Below are positions 1 through 9,381 of a stretch of 64,000 nt of DNA, piece after piece. The stretch's first letter is position 1, and every line of letters begins with the position of its first letter. The notes under the pieces were generated by a model that searched no databases, had not been told where the DNA came from, and was given only the letters and a program-made list of their open reading frames with translations. The DNA is from JACQXM01 sp964569425 (lineage in GTDB: Bacteria; Planctomycetota; Phycisphaerae; UBA1845): positions 1-64,000 of the forward strand of contig CAZMVD010000005.1 in assembly GCA_964569425.1 (NCBI GenBank), given 5' to 3'. The position numbers were made by a program, and so were the translations under genes.

Positions 1-147
1 GACGTGTGCCAGCGCGACATGGAGGATCCTGCCATCGCAGGTAACCACGTCGAGGCCCAGAGTCGCTGGGAAGCCCTGCAAGCCGCCAGGCAGCAGGTCC
101 AGGCGCTCTATGCCCGTTGGGAAGCACTCGAAGCCAGGGAAAAGTGA
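1..147 (+). CDS. ABC-F family ATPase, C-terminal fragment
   Basis: Reading frame 1 is open from the window edge to a TGA at 145-147 and gives 48 residues rich in Glu, Ala, Gln and Arg. The repeating pattern around ALQAARQQVQALYARWEALE looks like the C-terminal coiled coil of Uup-type ABC-F proteins, where a DPAI-like segment precedes a long helix pair. ABC-F proteins are cytosolic twin ATPases that act on ribosomes. The ATPase domains lie outside the window, so the family call rests only on this tail. Confidence 0.6.
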   Translation, partial: DVCQRDMEDPAIAGNHVEAQSRWEALQAARQQVQALYARWEALEAREK

Positions 148-229
148 GCCGATTCCCCGCTCGTTGGTTCCCCGATTCCATCGACGCGCGGAAGGCACTT
201 CTCAGCCCGTGACAACCGCTCGCCCGCGA

Positions 230-1489
230 TCACCAACGCCGCGATCGGCCCCGACGCGAATGCGCCGAGCCCCTGCCGAATCGTCGGGATGCGGGTGCCG
301 GCATCGGCTTTGCGCTGCACGATTCCACCGTGGCCACCTGGTCTTGTGCTGACGAGGGGTCGGCTTGCTGGAGTGGTTTCTGCAGCAGTCGCTCGATCGA
401 CCGCAGGTCACTGCGTTCTTCGGCCGTGCAAAACGAAATCGCGGTGCCCAAGGCGCCCGCCCGCCCGGCGCGGCCGACGCGGTGCACATAAGTCTCGGGA
501 TCGGGCGTCAGGTCATAATTGATGACATGGGAAATATCTTGCACGTCCAAGCCGCGCGCCGCCAAATCCGTCGCCACCAGCACTCCCGTTTGCGCCGACT
601 TGAACTCAGCCAGAGCCCGCGTACGCGCGCCCTGGCTCTTGTTCCCGTGAATGGCGGCAGCGCGCACCCCGACATGGACAAGTTGACGGGCGACCTTGTC
701 CGCCCCGTGCTTGGTGCGCGTGAACACCAGCGTTCTGGTCCGAGGTGACTGGCTGAGAAGTTTCAGAAGCAGGGCCGGCTTGGCCGGCTTCTCCACGTGG
801 TGAACCCAATGGTCCACCGTCGGCGCCGCCGAGGACGGCCGCGACACTTGCACGGGCACGGGATCGCGCAGGACCCTATTGGCCAACTCGCGAATGGGTG
901 CCGGCATGGTCGCCGAGAAAAGCAAAGACTGACGAACTTGCGGCAACCGGGCGAGGATGCGGCGCAGGTCCGGAAGAAAGCCCATGTCGAACATCCGGTC
1001 CGCCTCATCGAGCACCAGGATCTCAACCGCGTCCAGCGAAACGAAACCCTGATTGACAAGGTCCAGCAGACGGCCGGGCGTGGCCACCAGAATATCAACG
1101 CCGTCCCGCAGCGAACGGGCCTGCGGGTTCTGGTTCACGCCGCCGAAGACCACGCACGATGTTAATCCTGTGTGGACGCCGTAGCTGCGAAAACTGTCCA
1201 GGATCTGCTGCGCGAGTTCACGCGTGGGACAGAGCGTCAACGCCCGCACGGATTTCGGCCGGCGGTTTTTTCGCGCCGTGCGTTGATGGAACTGGTGCAG
1301 AATGGGGAGGGCAAAAGCGGCCGTCTTGCCGGTGCCGGTTTGGGCGATGGCGACCACATCCCGCCCGGCCAGCACATGGGGAATGGTCGCGGACTGGATC
1401 GGCGTGGGCCGGGTGTAACCGGCCTCGCGCACCGCACGCAGTAGCGGCTCGGAAAGCCGCAGGTCTTCAAATGACGTCAAAGTACTCAC
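230..1489 (-). CDS. DEAD-box ATP-dependent RNA helicase, RhlE-like
   Basis: A 419-residue cytosolic RNA helicase with every core motif visible. These are the Q motif (TRPTPIQ), motif I AQTGTGKT, Ia PTRELAQQ, Ib TPGRLLD, motif II DEAD in VLDEADRMFDMGF, motif III SAT, and in the second RecA domain VFTRTKHGAD, ATDLAARGLD and HRVGRAGRAG. The tail after about residue 370 is short, basic and rich in Ser and Arg, as in RhlE-type proteins involved in RNA remodelling and ribosome assembly. It is convergent with the ABC-F fragment and stands alone. The subfamily assignment (RhlE rather than another DEAD-box clade) is inferred from the compact core and the basic tail. Confidence 0.93.
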   Translation of the reverse strand: MSTLTSFEDLRLSEPLLRAVREAGYTRPTPIQSATIPHVLAGRDVVAIAQTGTGKTAAFALPILHQFHQRTARKNRRPKSVRALTLCPTRELAQQILDSFRSYGVHTGLTSCVVFGGVNQNPQARSLRDGVDILVATPGRLLDLVNQGFVSLDAVEILVLDEADRMFDMGFLPDLRRILARLPQVRQSLLFSATMPAPIRELANRVLRDPVPVQVSRPSSAAPTVDHWVHHVEKPAKPALLLKLLSQSPRTRTLVFTRTKHGADKVARQLVHVGVRAAAIHGNKSQGARTRALAEFKSAQTGVLVATDLAARGLDVQDISHVINYDLTPDPETYVHRVGRAGRAGALGTAISFCTAEERSDLRSIERLLQKPLQQADPSSAQDQVATVESCSAKPMPAPASRRFGRGSAHSRRGRSRRW

Positions 1490-2094
1490 TCAATAAAACT
1501 GGGGCGTTGATGTGTCGGACGCGCCTTGCGTCTGGCTATGCCATCGGTACCCGCATTTGCACCGGTGGCCATATCCTCCACGAGATGCATCCGCATGGTA
1601 GCCGTTCCCGTCCGGATTGGCAAGTGCCGCGATGGAGGCACGGACTCCGGACGGGGATTCCGCTCTGTTTCCCGGCGGCTGCTACCATGTCTCCGTTGGC
1701 AAATGGAGCGCCGGAAAGCTCGGCGAGCACGTCAAGTGCGTCGTCAGCGTTTCCATGCGCCCCGAGGGCCGAGTCGCCCACACCGTCACGCACTTGCTCG
1801 AGGTGCGTGCCTTCGGGACTCAGCTACTCTGCGGACAGGTCGTCGGCCGGATCAACCACAGGAAACCAACCACTGGTAATCCGTATGACCGGGACGTACA
1901 ATCAGCGAGCGAATATGACTGGAAACCGCCTATCCGACCCCCCGCAGATTCCCCGGCAGTCAGGGCGCATTTCACAGCGAAATGGTGCGACGCGGTGCGA
2001 CAAGTTGCGGCCGAAAACCGCGATTGCGCACGGTGTCCAAGTACCTAGGGAAGCGGAAGTTAGCGACGTGCCGCGACGTAGTGCGACACGGTGC
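1490..2094. other. Intergenic region between helicase and tRNA-Thr
   Basis: About 600 bases with no reading frame I would accept as a gene; the open frames here have no start signal and no recognisable protein pattern. The last 110 bases contain several copies of GTGCGAC (for example 1985-1991 and 1995-2001) leading up to the tRNA gene. The helicase promoter should lie at the left end, but I see no clear -35/-10 pair. Confidence 0.5.
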
Positions 2095-2167
2095 GCCACC
2101 GTAGCTCAGTTGGCAGAGCAGCGGTTTTGTAAACCGCAGGTCGTCGGTTCGAATCCGACCGGTGGCT
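2095..2167 (+). tRNA. tRNA-Thr (anticodon UGU)
   Basis: Complete cloverleaf. The 7-bp acceptor stem GCCACCG pairs perfectly with CGGTGGC at 2160-2166. The D arm is GCTC/GAGC. The anticodon stem GCGGT/ACCGC encloses the loop TTTGTAA, which gives anticodon TGT at 2128-2130. The T arm is GTCGG/CCGAC with loop TTCGAAT, and the discriminator base is T. The CCA end is not encoded. It decodes ACA threonine codons. Confidence 0.95.
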
Positions 2168-2748
2168 GTGTATACTAAAGTATCGACGACTCCGAGGTTT
2201 ACGGAGACCGGCCGACGTTCGGCAGTGCGGTTCGAGGCAAGTAGAAGAGCGGTCATTGACCGCGCGGGCGCGACCGCTGCTTCTCGGTCGCGCTATACCT
2301 CCATGTAGTGCCGCGGAAAGCACCGACAGCGGCAAGCTGGGTAGTGCCACATGCCGCGCCGACAATTGCCCAAGCGAACAGGCCCCTTGTTCCTCCCATC
2401 ATCGGGTCGATGATCCCGTCCCGAATCCGGAAGTCTCAACCTAATGCGTGCCTGGTTGTGCATTCGCATAATTCGCCCGGAATTTCGCCGGTTTTTCCTT
2501 GTGGCGCTAGCGCACACCTTTTATACTCGAACTCGCAATTTGTGGCCGGTCTTTTCTTCGCTGGTGGTTTGCGGGGCGTTCGTCCCGCGGCGTCATTGAC
2601 AACCTGAGTTTCTTTCGGATTCCGATGCTCTTGCGGATCCGAATCAAGAACGAGCACCAAGTTCGCGCACGGGCGCGGATCGGCGCTTCTTCACGGGAGC
2701 GTCGAACACATTCCCCAGGGCGTCATGTTGAAACAGGAGAACCATCCG
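2168..2748. other. Intergenic region upstream of the subtilase
   Basis: About 580 bases between tRNA-Thr and the subtilase gene. I find no credible gene. It holds one weak promoter-like pair (2499-2527) and is less GC-rich between 2450 and 2560 than its surroundings, as expected for a promoter and untranslated leader. Confidence 0.45.
2499..2527 (+). promoter_or_regulatory. Possible sigma-70-type promoter for the subtilase
   Basis: TTGTGG at 2499-2504 and TATACT at 2522-2527 are separated by 17 bases. The -10 hexamer matches five of six consensus bases, but the -35 matches only TTG. It would give a leader of roughly 215 bases before the start codon at 2749. Planctomycete promoter consensus is poorly defined, so this is a weak call. 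Confidence 0.3.
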
Positions 2749-5700
2749 ATGAAGTTAACCAACACCTGGCTGCGGTGGGCTGGTATCCCCATGACTGGTG
2801 TCATCTGCGTAGGTTTGGGGCTCCCGGCAGGGGCACAACAGCGGCAAGTGCGCGAAAGCGCCCACGCCCCCGAGGTACAACTTCAACTCATCGAGGACCA
2901 TTGGCCCGAGGGCGCGCCACGCGTGCCCGGTGTCTTCGAACCGCTTTCTGAAACTTCCGCACCGCCGGACGATACGCCTATCGATGATCGAGCGCTCAGG
3001 CGAACACGCCGCGTGCTGATCCACATGTCGCCGGACCTCGGACGCGGCGCACCGGAACGCATCAACGTCAAAGACCAGGTTCGAAACCTCGGCGGAGTTG
3101 TGCAATACGAATACGACGTCGTGCTGCCGAACGTGATGGCACTGCGCAACCTGACCGACGCCGACGTGGAACGCATTCGCACCATGCCCGGCGTGGTCAT
3201 GATCGAAGAAGACGAGTACATTCCCAACCTGGTCAAGCTCGACGAGTCCATTCCGCTGGTTCGCGGTCTGCAGACCCAGTTGGCCGCCGCCGGGCTGCCT
3301 TACGACGGTGCGGGTATTCGCGTCTGCGTGGCCGACACGGGAATCGACAGCGATCACATCATGTACGCCGATCGCATTGACACGGCTGCAGGGTGGGACT
3401 TTCACAACGGCGATTCCAACCCCGAAGATGACAACGGTCACGGTACGCACGTGGCCGGCATCGCCGTGGGCCGGACCGGGCTGAACGTCAATTTCGGCTG
3501 CGACGGGCCCGAGCCGTTTCAGGGGGTTGCGCCGGCGGCCACGCTGATCGGCGTCAAGATCCTGAGCGCAACAGGAGGCGGCTTCTCCAGCAACATCATT
3601 GCCGGCATCAACCATTGCGCGAACCAGACTGCCAGCGGCGGTCGCGCCGACGTCATCAACCTGAGCATCGGCACGGGCAACTTCGCCGGGCCATGCACAC
3701 ACAGTTGGGCGGTAGCGGCCAACAACGCGGTGGCCAACGGCGTGGTCGTCGTGGCCGCATCGGGCAACGAAGCGCGCACCAACTCAATGGGCTCTCCGGC
3801 GTGCGGCGTGAATGTCATCGCCGTCGGCGCCACCTACAAGGACAGTTATCCCAATTGCGAGAACGGAACCTCCACCTTTAACTGGAGCGTGTGCACCGAC
3901 GTCAGTCCGGCGCAGGACCAGGTCGTCTGTTTCAGCAACAAGAGCGATTATCTCGACGTGGCCGCGCCAGGTTCGGTGATCTGGTCCGCCAGCAATGCGG
4001 CGGGCGGCGGCAGTATCGTCGGGCAGAGCGGAACGAGCATGGCCTCGCCGATGGTGGCGGGGCTGGCCGCGTTGATTCTCGATGCCAATCCCTCCCTCAC
4101 ACCCGCCGAGGTCCGACAGATCATTCGCGACGGCGCGATCGACCTGGGAACGCCGGGCTTCGATCGTGCCTATGGCCACGGGCGCATCGACGTGATCAAC
4201 TCGTTGGAGCTGGCCGCGGGCGGCGGCGGTTGCAGCTCCCATGCCGAGTGCGACGACGGTCTGTTCTGCAACGGCGCCGAGCAGTGCGTCGGCGGAACGT
4301 GTCAGGCGGGCACGCCGGTTAACTGCAACGACGGCGTCGCCTGCACCACCGACTCGTGCAACGAAGCCACCGATTCGTGCAACAACATCCCCAACAACGC
4401 ACTGTGCAACGACGGCCTGTTCTGCAACGGCGTCGAAACGTGCCACGCCACGCTCGGCTGCCAAGCGGGCACGCCGGTTAATTGCAACGACGGCGTGGCC
4501 TGCACCACCGACTCGTGCAACGAAGCCACCGATTCGTGCAACAACATCCCGAACAACGCACTGTGCGACGACGGCCTGTTCTGCAACGGCGCTGAAACGT
4601 GCCACGCCACGCTCGGCTGCCAGGCCGGAAGCGACCCCTGTCCAGGACAATTCTGTAACGAGGTCTCGGATTCCTGCGAAGCCGGTGGGTGCGTCACCAA
4701 TGGAGACTGCGACGACGGCCTGTTCTGCAACGGACCGGAAGTCTGTGACGCGGGTACTTGCGTTTCCGGATCGGGCGGCGGCGTCGCCAACGGCACCTTC
4801 GACGGTAGCGCATCCTGGACCGTAAACGTCCCCGTGGGCGGGACCGTTACTTTCCCCGGTAACCTCAGAGTGGTCGGCCCCAACAGCAACAGCCAGGGCT
4901 TTGCCTGGTCCGGCCAGAGCGGCGTGGTGGTCAATGGAGCGAACCTCGAGTTCGATCTTCTCAGCTACACGAGTTCCGATTCCGGCGCGTGGGACTACCC
5001 GGTCTTCTACCTGAACGGCACGTTCCGCGGACTCAACGCCAACGGCACCCTCGGCGCCCCGACCACCGGCGGCACCGGCGGCGCCGGCACCATCAATAAC
5101 GGAAGCCAGTTGACCAGCCCGATTCACTTCGTGGTGAACATTAATGCCCTGGCGGGTCACTCCGGACCGCACACCATCGGCTTCGGCGTGGCCAGTGCCG
5201 ATGGGGCATTTGGGGCGGGAACGGCCGTCTTCGACAACGTGACCCCGGCCCTGAGCGCCGGCGGTGATCCCTGTCCCGGGCAGTTGTGCGATGAGGCCGC
5301 CGACGCTTGCGTCGATTGCTTGACCAACGCCGATTGCGATGACGGATTGTTCTGCAACGGAGAGGAAACCTGTGAAGCAGGCATCTGCACCGCGCCACAG
5401 GTCGGCGGAGTCGCCAACGGCACGTTTGACGGTGGCGCCTCCTGGACCAACAACACCTCCTCCGGCGGATCGATCACCTATCCCGGAAACCTGCGCGTCG
5501 TCGGGCCCAACGCCAACGTCCGCGCGTTCGCCTGGGCCGGTCAGGCCGGCGTCGTGGTGAACGGAGCCAGTCTCGAGTTCGATCTGCTCAGCTACACCAG
5601 CACCGACTCCGGCGCATGGGACTATCCCGTGTTCTACCTGAACGGTCAGTTCCGCGGGCTCAACGCCAATGGCACACTCGGACCCGTGACATCCGGTACC

Positions 5701-5943
5701 ACCGGTGGGTCAGGAACCATCAACAACAGCAACCAGGTGACCAGTCCGATCCACTTCGTCGTCAACATCGACGCCTTGGCCGGACACGCGGGGCCGCACA
5801 CCATCGGCTTCGGCGTGGCCAGTGTGGACGGACGCTTCGGCGCGGGAACCGCCGTGTTCGACAATGTCACCCCGCCGCTGGGCTCGGGCGACCCGTGTCC
5901 CGGCCAGTCCTGCGATGAGGTGAACGACATCTGCGTTCCCTAG
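2749..5943 (+). CDS. Secreted subtilisin-family (S8) serine protease with Cys-rich and beta-type repeats
   Basis: A 1064-residue exported protease. ATG 2749 is chosen over the in-frame ATG at 2725 because AGGAGA (2735-2740) lies 8 bases upstream and a signal peptide follows directly, ending near AGAQQ. A propeptide-like region covers about residues 80-165. The S8 catalytic triad is Asp196 (VADTGID), His231 (NGHGTHVAG) and Ser430 (GTSMASPM). After about residue 490 come Cys-rich DGLFCNG modules, two of them a near-perfect tandem duplication. Two copies of a module of about 150 residues follow (start NGTFDG, end TAVFDNVTP), each preceded by a CDDGLFCNG segment. There is no anchor or dockerin at the C-terminus, so it is probably released or held through the repeats. 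A strong hairpin follows the stop codon. Confidence 0.93.
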   Translation: MKLTNTWLRWAGIPMTGVICVGLGLPAGAQQRQVRESAHAPEVQLQLIEDHWPEGAPRVPGVFEPLSETSAPPDDTPIDDRALRRTRRVLIHMSPDLGRGAPERINVKDQVRNLGGVVQYEYDVVLPNVMALRNLTDADVERIRTMPGVVMIEEDEYIPNLVKLDESIPLVRGLQTQLAAAGLPYDGAGIRVCVADTGIDSDHIMYADRIDTAAGWDFHNGDSNPEDDNGHGTHVAGIAVGRTGLNVNFGCDGPEPFQGVAPAATLIGVKILSATGGGFSSNIIAGINHCANQTASGGRADVINLSIGTGNFAGPCTHSWAVAANNAVANGVVVVAASGNEARTNSMGSPACGVNVIAVGATYKDSYPNCENGTSTFNWSVCTDVSPAQDQVVCFSNKSDYLDVAAPGSVIWSASNAAGGGSIVGQSGTSMASPMVAGLAALILDANPSLTPAEVRQIIRDGAIDLGTPGFDRAYGHGRIDVINSLELAAGGGGCSSHAECDDGLFCNGAEQCVGGTCQAGTPVNCNDGVACTTDSCNEATDSCNNIPNNALCNDGLFCNGVETCHATLGCQAGTPVNCNDGVACTTDSCNEATDSCNNIPNNALCDDGLFCNGAETCHATLGCQAGSDPCPGQFCNEVSDSCEAGGCVTNGDCDDGLFCNGPEVCDAGTCVSGSGGGVANGTFDGSASWTVNVPVGGTVTFPGNLRVVGPNSNSQGFAWSGQSGVVVNGANLEFDLLSYTSSDSGAWDYPVFYLNGTFRGLNANGTLGAPTTGGTGGAGTINNGSQLTSPIHFVVNINALAGHSGPHTIGFGVASADGAFGAGTAVFDNVTPALSAGGDPCPGQLCDEAADACVDCLTNADCDDGLFCNGEETCEAGICTAPQVGGVANGTFDGGASWTNNTSSGGSITYPGNLRVVGPNANVRAFAWAGQAGVVVNGASLEFDLLSYTSTDSGAWDYPVFYLNGQFRGLNANGTLGPVTSGTTGGSGTINNSNQVTSPIHFVVNIDALAGHAGPHTIGFGVASVDGRFGAGTAVFDNVTPPLGSGDPCPGQSCDEVNDICVP
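4306..4623 (+). repeat. Tandem 159-bp direct repeat inside the subtilase gene
   Basis: Two consecutive copies, 4306-4464 and 4465-4623, encode a 53-residue Cys-rich unit with AGTPVNCNDGV, CTTDSCNEATDSC and DGLFCNG. The copies differ at only a few bases within the alignable part. The length is a multiple of three, so copy number can change without breaking the frame. This suggests recent duplication. Confidence 0.85.
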
Positions 5944-5958
5944 GGAAGCCAAGTCTCC

Positions 5959-5986
5959 CGGCCGGGGCGGCGCACCGCCCCGGCCG
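5959..5986 (+). terminator. Strong hairpin after the subtilase gene
   Basis: A perfect 12-bp GC stem (5959-5970 with 5975-5986) and a CGCA tetraloop, 15 bases after the stop codon. There is no T-tract, so it may end transcription only weakly or protect the mRNA 3' end. Confidence 0.55.
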
Positions 5987-6219
5987 GTGGGCAGGTTGAA
6001 ACCCCCGGCCGAGAAACGCGCGATTCCCCCCATTCGGAGCCCATTCGCCACGAACCCGCACGTTGAAGTGCAGCCACCAGCGCTCGATAGGCCGGCGTTG
6101 GAACGACGCGCCTTGCCCGGATTGGCGACACCGCGCCCGAAGACGGCCCGCGATCTCCCGTGCCTCATAGGACCAGGGCAACTTCTTGCCGTGTAATGTT
6201 TGGTGTCAAGACATGGCAC

Positions 6220-6291
6220 TGAGGGTGTTGGGGATCGAACCCAAGACCTACGGCTTAAAAGGCCGTTGCTCTACCACTGAGCTACACCCCC
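6220..6291 (-). tRNA. tRNA-Lys (anticodon UUU)
   Basis: Read on the minus strand. Acceptor GGGGGTG pairs with CACCCTC through one G-U pair. The D arm is GCTC/GAGC with a 7-base loop. The anticodon stem ACGGC/GCCGT encloses CTTTTAA, giving anticodon TTT. The T stem is TTGGG/CCCAA and the discriminator base is A. CCA is not encoded. It decodes AAA and AAG lysine codons. Confidence 0.95.
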
Positions 6292-6558
6292 GTAACTGCT
6301 CATCTGATCATGCCTTACGACGTAAAAATGGGCCGCCCCGTACCAGTCGACGAGCCTTCGCCCTCGCACCACAGGTCCGCGTAGCGTAGCCGGATCCTGC
6401 CTTGGATCAAGCCCGCGGGTCACTTTGAATGGGAGATTGAGACGGTCGCGCCGTGCAACCAGTGAGGTCCATCAATCATGGCCGGGATCCTGTAAGGTTT
6501 GCCGTTCCCACCATGAACCCGGCTTTGAAGAACGGTCGAGATGCGCCCCCATGCACCA

Positions 6559-6915
6559 CTACGGATCCAGAATCCGCCAAAGGTCCGCTTCACTCCACGG
6601 CTTCTGAAGAAAATGGGCGATGCCGATTTCCATCGCCGCGAAGTCGGCCCGGCAATAGGTCGTGCTGGTGCCCACAAGCACCGCGTCCGGAAACTTCGCA
6701 CGAATGATCCGCACCAGTTCCCCTCCGTCACCGCACGCGGAATCGTGATCGAGAATGACAACGTCTACCGCGGGCAACTCGCTCAACAGCAAATGGGCGC
6801 TGCGCGGATCGCCCGCACTGTGGCAATCGAGTCCCGAGTGACAAAGCCGGAGCACCATCAGCCTTCGATAGGCCTCGTTCCGGTCAACCAGAACGACCCT
6901 CTTATCCGCGGCCAT
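6559..6915 (-). CDS. Stand-alone response-regulator receiver domain protein
   Basis: 118 residues, just one receiver (REC) domain with no output domain. The likely phosphoacceptor is Asp56 (VVILDHDS), the switch Thr lies in VGTST and the conserved Lys is Lys105 (LQKPW). The acidic pocket is altered: the usual Asp-Asp pair after strand 1 reads Asp11-Arg12 (VLVDRNE). This may change Mg2+ binding or phosphorylation. No kinase is adjacent, so the partner is unknown. AAGAGAGA precedes the ATG as a plausible ribosome site. Confidence 0.8.
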   Translation of the reverse strand: MAADKRVVLVDRNEAYRRLMVLRLCHSGLDCHSAGDPRSAHLLLSELPAVDVVILDHDSACGDGGELVRIIRAKFPDAVLVGTSTTYCRADFAAMEIGIAHFLQKPWSEADLWRILDP

Positions 6916-7008
6916 GTGCGCATGTCTCTCTTGTTCGGCTGTTTGTTTCTCGTGAATAACCCGGCTCCCCTCTTTCCTCTCATCCGGCGTGCGGCGAACC
7001 CGCCGTCG

Positions 7009-7362
7009 TCATTTCACTCCGTCTCCATAAACGGCCTCGACAATCACCGGCAGGCAAGCTCGACAGGCTTCCACGTCGCCCTCGAAGTTGCCGTCGGGCG
7101 GAATACGATCGCAGCCCTCCACCCATTGCTGCAACGCCTCCGCTTCGCTCAATCCGTTGTCGCGCAGGCCCGACACCGCCAGCACGAACCCGTCCAGCAC
7201 CTCATCGGTCAGCATGGGACAGGCCTCGCGCATCCGATCGGTGGTCTCACTGTCCGGCTGCGCTGCGGGTGCCATCGCCCGGCACCCGATGAACACGAGC
7301 AATCCCGCGGTCATCGCCCTCCAAGCCATGCCTTTGCTGTCGATCATCAACTCGCCCACCAT
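7009..7362 (-). CDS. Small putative lipoprotein, Cys-containing
   Basis: Up to 117 residues. A short hydrophobic stretch ends in VFIGC, a plausible lipobox, so Cys is likely lipidated and the rest faces the periplasm. The mature part is acidic and helical, with ACPMLTDE, EGCDRIPP and EACRACLP holding four more Cys that could form two disulfides. It starts directly after the stop codon of the beta-propeller gene (no gap), so the two are probably co-transcribed. ATG 7362, 7347 and 7329 are all possible starts. I do not recognise the family. Confidence 0.6.
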   Translation of the reverse strand: MVGELMIDSKGMAWRAMTAGLLVFIGCRAMAPAAQPDSETTDRMREACPMLTDEVLDGFVLAVSGLRDNGLSEAEALQQWVEGCDRIPPDGNFEGDVEACRACLPVIVEAVYGDGVK

Positions 7363-9381
7363 TCACCGCGGCCTGAAGGCCATGAAGAAGAGGTTGTCCC
7401 CGGCGCTGCCGGTGGCAAACACGCCCAAAAAGGCACCGGTGCGCCCGTCGTATTCGAGAACCGAATTGGTACCCTGGCTGACGACCAGCAGATGGCCCGT
7501 GTCCGGATGAAAGCCCAATCCCGCCGGGGCATCCAGCCCGCCGCTCCCCGCAATCACAAAGTGCGCCGCCGCACCCGACTGTGGCTCGACCCGCACCACG
7601 CTCTCGTCGCCGCTGACGGTGACATACAGCGCGCCGTCCGGGCCGAACACCACATCCACCGGCACCGTGAACCCGGCCGCCGCCAGGTCGGCCACCACAC
7701 CCAGCGCCGCGCCGGTGGCGCCGTCATATCCAAGCAGGCTGTCCGTTCCCTTGCTCACCACCACCAGGTTGCCGTCGGCCGCCAGCGCCATGCCGACCGG
7801 GTTGTTCAGCCCGCCGCTTCCGGGCGTCACCAGGGTCCGCACGAACGCCCCGGAACCTCCGTCATACTCCTCGACGGCATGCGTAAGGTTGTTCGCCACC
7901 CGCAACTGGCCCGGCGCGGCAAAGCGCAGCGTAATGAACCCCAGCGGGCCGCCGCCGGTCACGAACGTCCCGAGTGACTGTCCTGTGACTCCATCGTAGC
8001 GCAGGACGCTGGTGGTATTGACCAGCCCGATGTTCACGACGAACAAATCGCCCGATGGGCCGAAAGCGATTCCCCCCGCAAAGTTCAAGCCGCCGTCACC
8101 GGCGGCCACCAGTTCCCCCAGCGCCGCGCCGGAGAACCGGTCATACTCCGTCACGTTCTTGCCCAGAAACCCCGACACCAGCAGATTGCCCGGATTGCCC
8201 AACGCAGGACGCCAGGCAAACTCCGCGGTCACGGTTCTGTGTCCGTTCATCGTCACCATCACCGAAGGCTGGTTGCCTGTGGCGTCGCCGGTGAACCGTG
8301 CGAAAGCGTATCCCGGCTTCGGCGTTGCGCTGATTGTCACCACCGTCCCCAGCAGATAGCTTCCCCCCGCGGGATTCAACGAAACGGTCCCGCCCTCGAC
8401 GGGCGTACTGCTTACGATCAGCGTGACGGTCGATGGTGCCACGACCCCTTGAAACCGCGCCGTAAGTTCGACGTCTTCGTAAGCATCGAACGAAAAGCGT
8501 GCAGTCGAGGAAACCACCATTCCGCCTTCGTCGACGAACGACAAGAAAGAGAACCCCGCCCCTGCCTGCGCCGTCAGCGTGACCCTCGTACCCCAGGCAT
8601 ACACGCCCCCCGGCGGGTCGAAGTCCACGTCGCCGCTGCCCGCCGGCTCCACCGCCGCCGATACCCGAACTTCGAGACGCTCCAGCACCGCCGTCACTCG
8701 CAAGGGACGGTCGACCGCCACCTCCAGCACCGCGTCGGCGCCCGACACGTCACCCTCATATCGAACAAAACGAAATCCCGCCGCCGGCACCACGGATAGC
8801 CGGACCGTTTCCCCACTGCGATACACCCCTCCCGCCGGCGTCAGTGTCACTTCCCCGGCACCCGGAGGATCGACGCCCACCACCACTTCGAATTCCTCAT
8901 CTGCGTCGACGGGCGGGTCAATTCGCACCACCACCTCCGTCTCGCTCATCGCCCCCCGGTCGTCGGTCACCGTGAGGGTAACCCGGTATTCGCCCGCGTC
9001 CGCAAACGTGCGTTCGACGATCACGCCTTCAGCCGTCGTGCCGTCGTCGAACGACCAGTCATACGCCGCGATCTCGCCGTCCGGATCGAAACTCGCCGAA
9101 CCGTCAAACCGCACCGTCTCTCCGATCAGTGCCACCTCTGTGGCATCCGCCGCGGCAATCGGCGGCAGGTTTTCCAAGGGCGCATCGTCCTCGGGGCGAT
9201 CCGAGCCGGCGGTCGGGTCCGCCGAACCGCCCCCGGGCACAGGCCACGAAACCTGGCACGCCCACTGGCCCGCCGCCGCGCACCACAAGACCATGACGGC
9301 GGTTGTGCGACCGATGAAACGACCTGTCGTGCTGTGGCGTCCCATCATCCCCTGTCTTTGCCGCGCCCGCTCGCCGATCAT
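7363..9381 (-). CDS. Exported PKD / InlB-B-type repeat / beta-propeller lipoprotein
   Basis: 672 residues. The N-terminus has Arg residues, a hydrophobic core and GQWAC, consistent with a lipoprotein signal. A PKD domain follows (about residues 75-155, with GSASFDPDGEIAAYDWSFDDG). Three repeats of about 75 residues then resemble the divergent InlB B-repeat or Fn3-like domain (for example GGVYRSGETVRLSVVPAAGFRF). The last 290 residues form NHL/Vgb-like blades with recurring LxYDGxTG and AxDGNLVVVS patterns, a likely six-bladed propeller. It probably acts at the cell surface in binding rather than catalysis. The function is not known. Confidence 0.8.
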   Translation of the reverse strand: MIGERARQRQGMMGRHSTTGRFIGRTTAVMVLWCAAAGQWACQVSWPVPGGGSADPTAGSDRPEDDAPLENLPPIAAADATEVALIGETVRFDGSASFDPDGEIAAYDWSFDDGTTAEGVIVERTFADAGEYRVTLTVTDDRGAMSETEVVVRIDPPVDADEEFEVVVGVDPPGAGEVTLTPAGGVYRSGETVRLSVVPAAGFRFVRYEGDVSGADAVLEVAVDRPLRVTAVLERLEVRVSAAVEPAGSGDVDFDPPGGVYAWGTRVTLTAQAGAGFSFLSFVDEGGMVVSSTARFSFDAYEDVELTARFQGVVAPSTVTLIVSSTPVEGGTVSLNPAGGSYLLGTVVTISATPKPGYAFARFTGDATGNQPSVMVTMNGHRTVTAEFAWRPALGNPGNLLVSGFLGKNVTEYDRFSGAALGELVAAGDGGLNFAGGIAFGPSGDLFVVNIGLVNTTSVLRYDGVTGQSLGTFVTGGGPLGFITLRFAAPGQLRVANNLTHAVEEYDGGSGAFVRTLVTPGSGGLNNPVGMALAADGNLVVVSKGTDSLLGYDGATGAALGVVADLAAAGFTVPVDVVFGPDGALYVTVSGDESVVRVEPQSGAAAHFVIAGSGGLDAPAGLGFHPDTGHLLVVSQGTNSVLEYDGRTGAFLGVFATGSAGDNLFFMAFRPR

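Noticed and set aside
1617..2048. Plus-strand frame of 143 codons in the gap before tRNA-Thr
   Set aside because: No ribosome site and no convincing protein pattern; kept as intergenic.
1159..2178. Plus-strand open frame running from the helicase region through the tRNA gene
   Set aside because: It overlaps a well-supported tRNA and has no motifs, so it is chance in GC-rich DNA.
3784..5172. Minus-strand open frame (462 codons) opposite the subtilase
   Set aside because: It mirrors the repeated Cys modules and has no start signal or recognisable fold.
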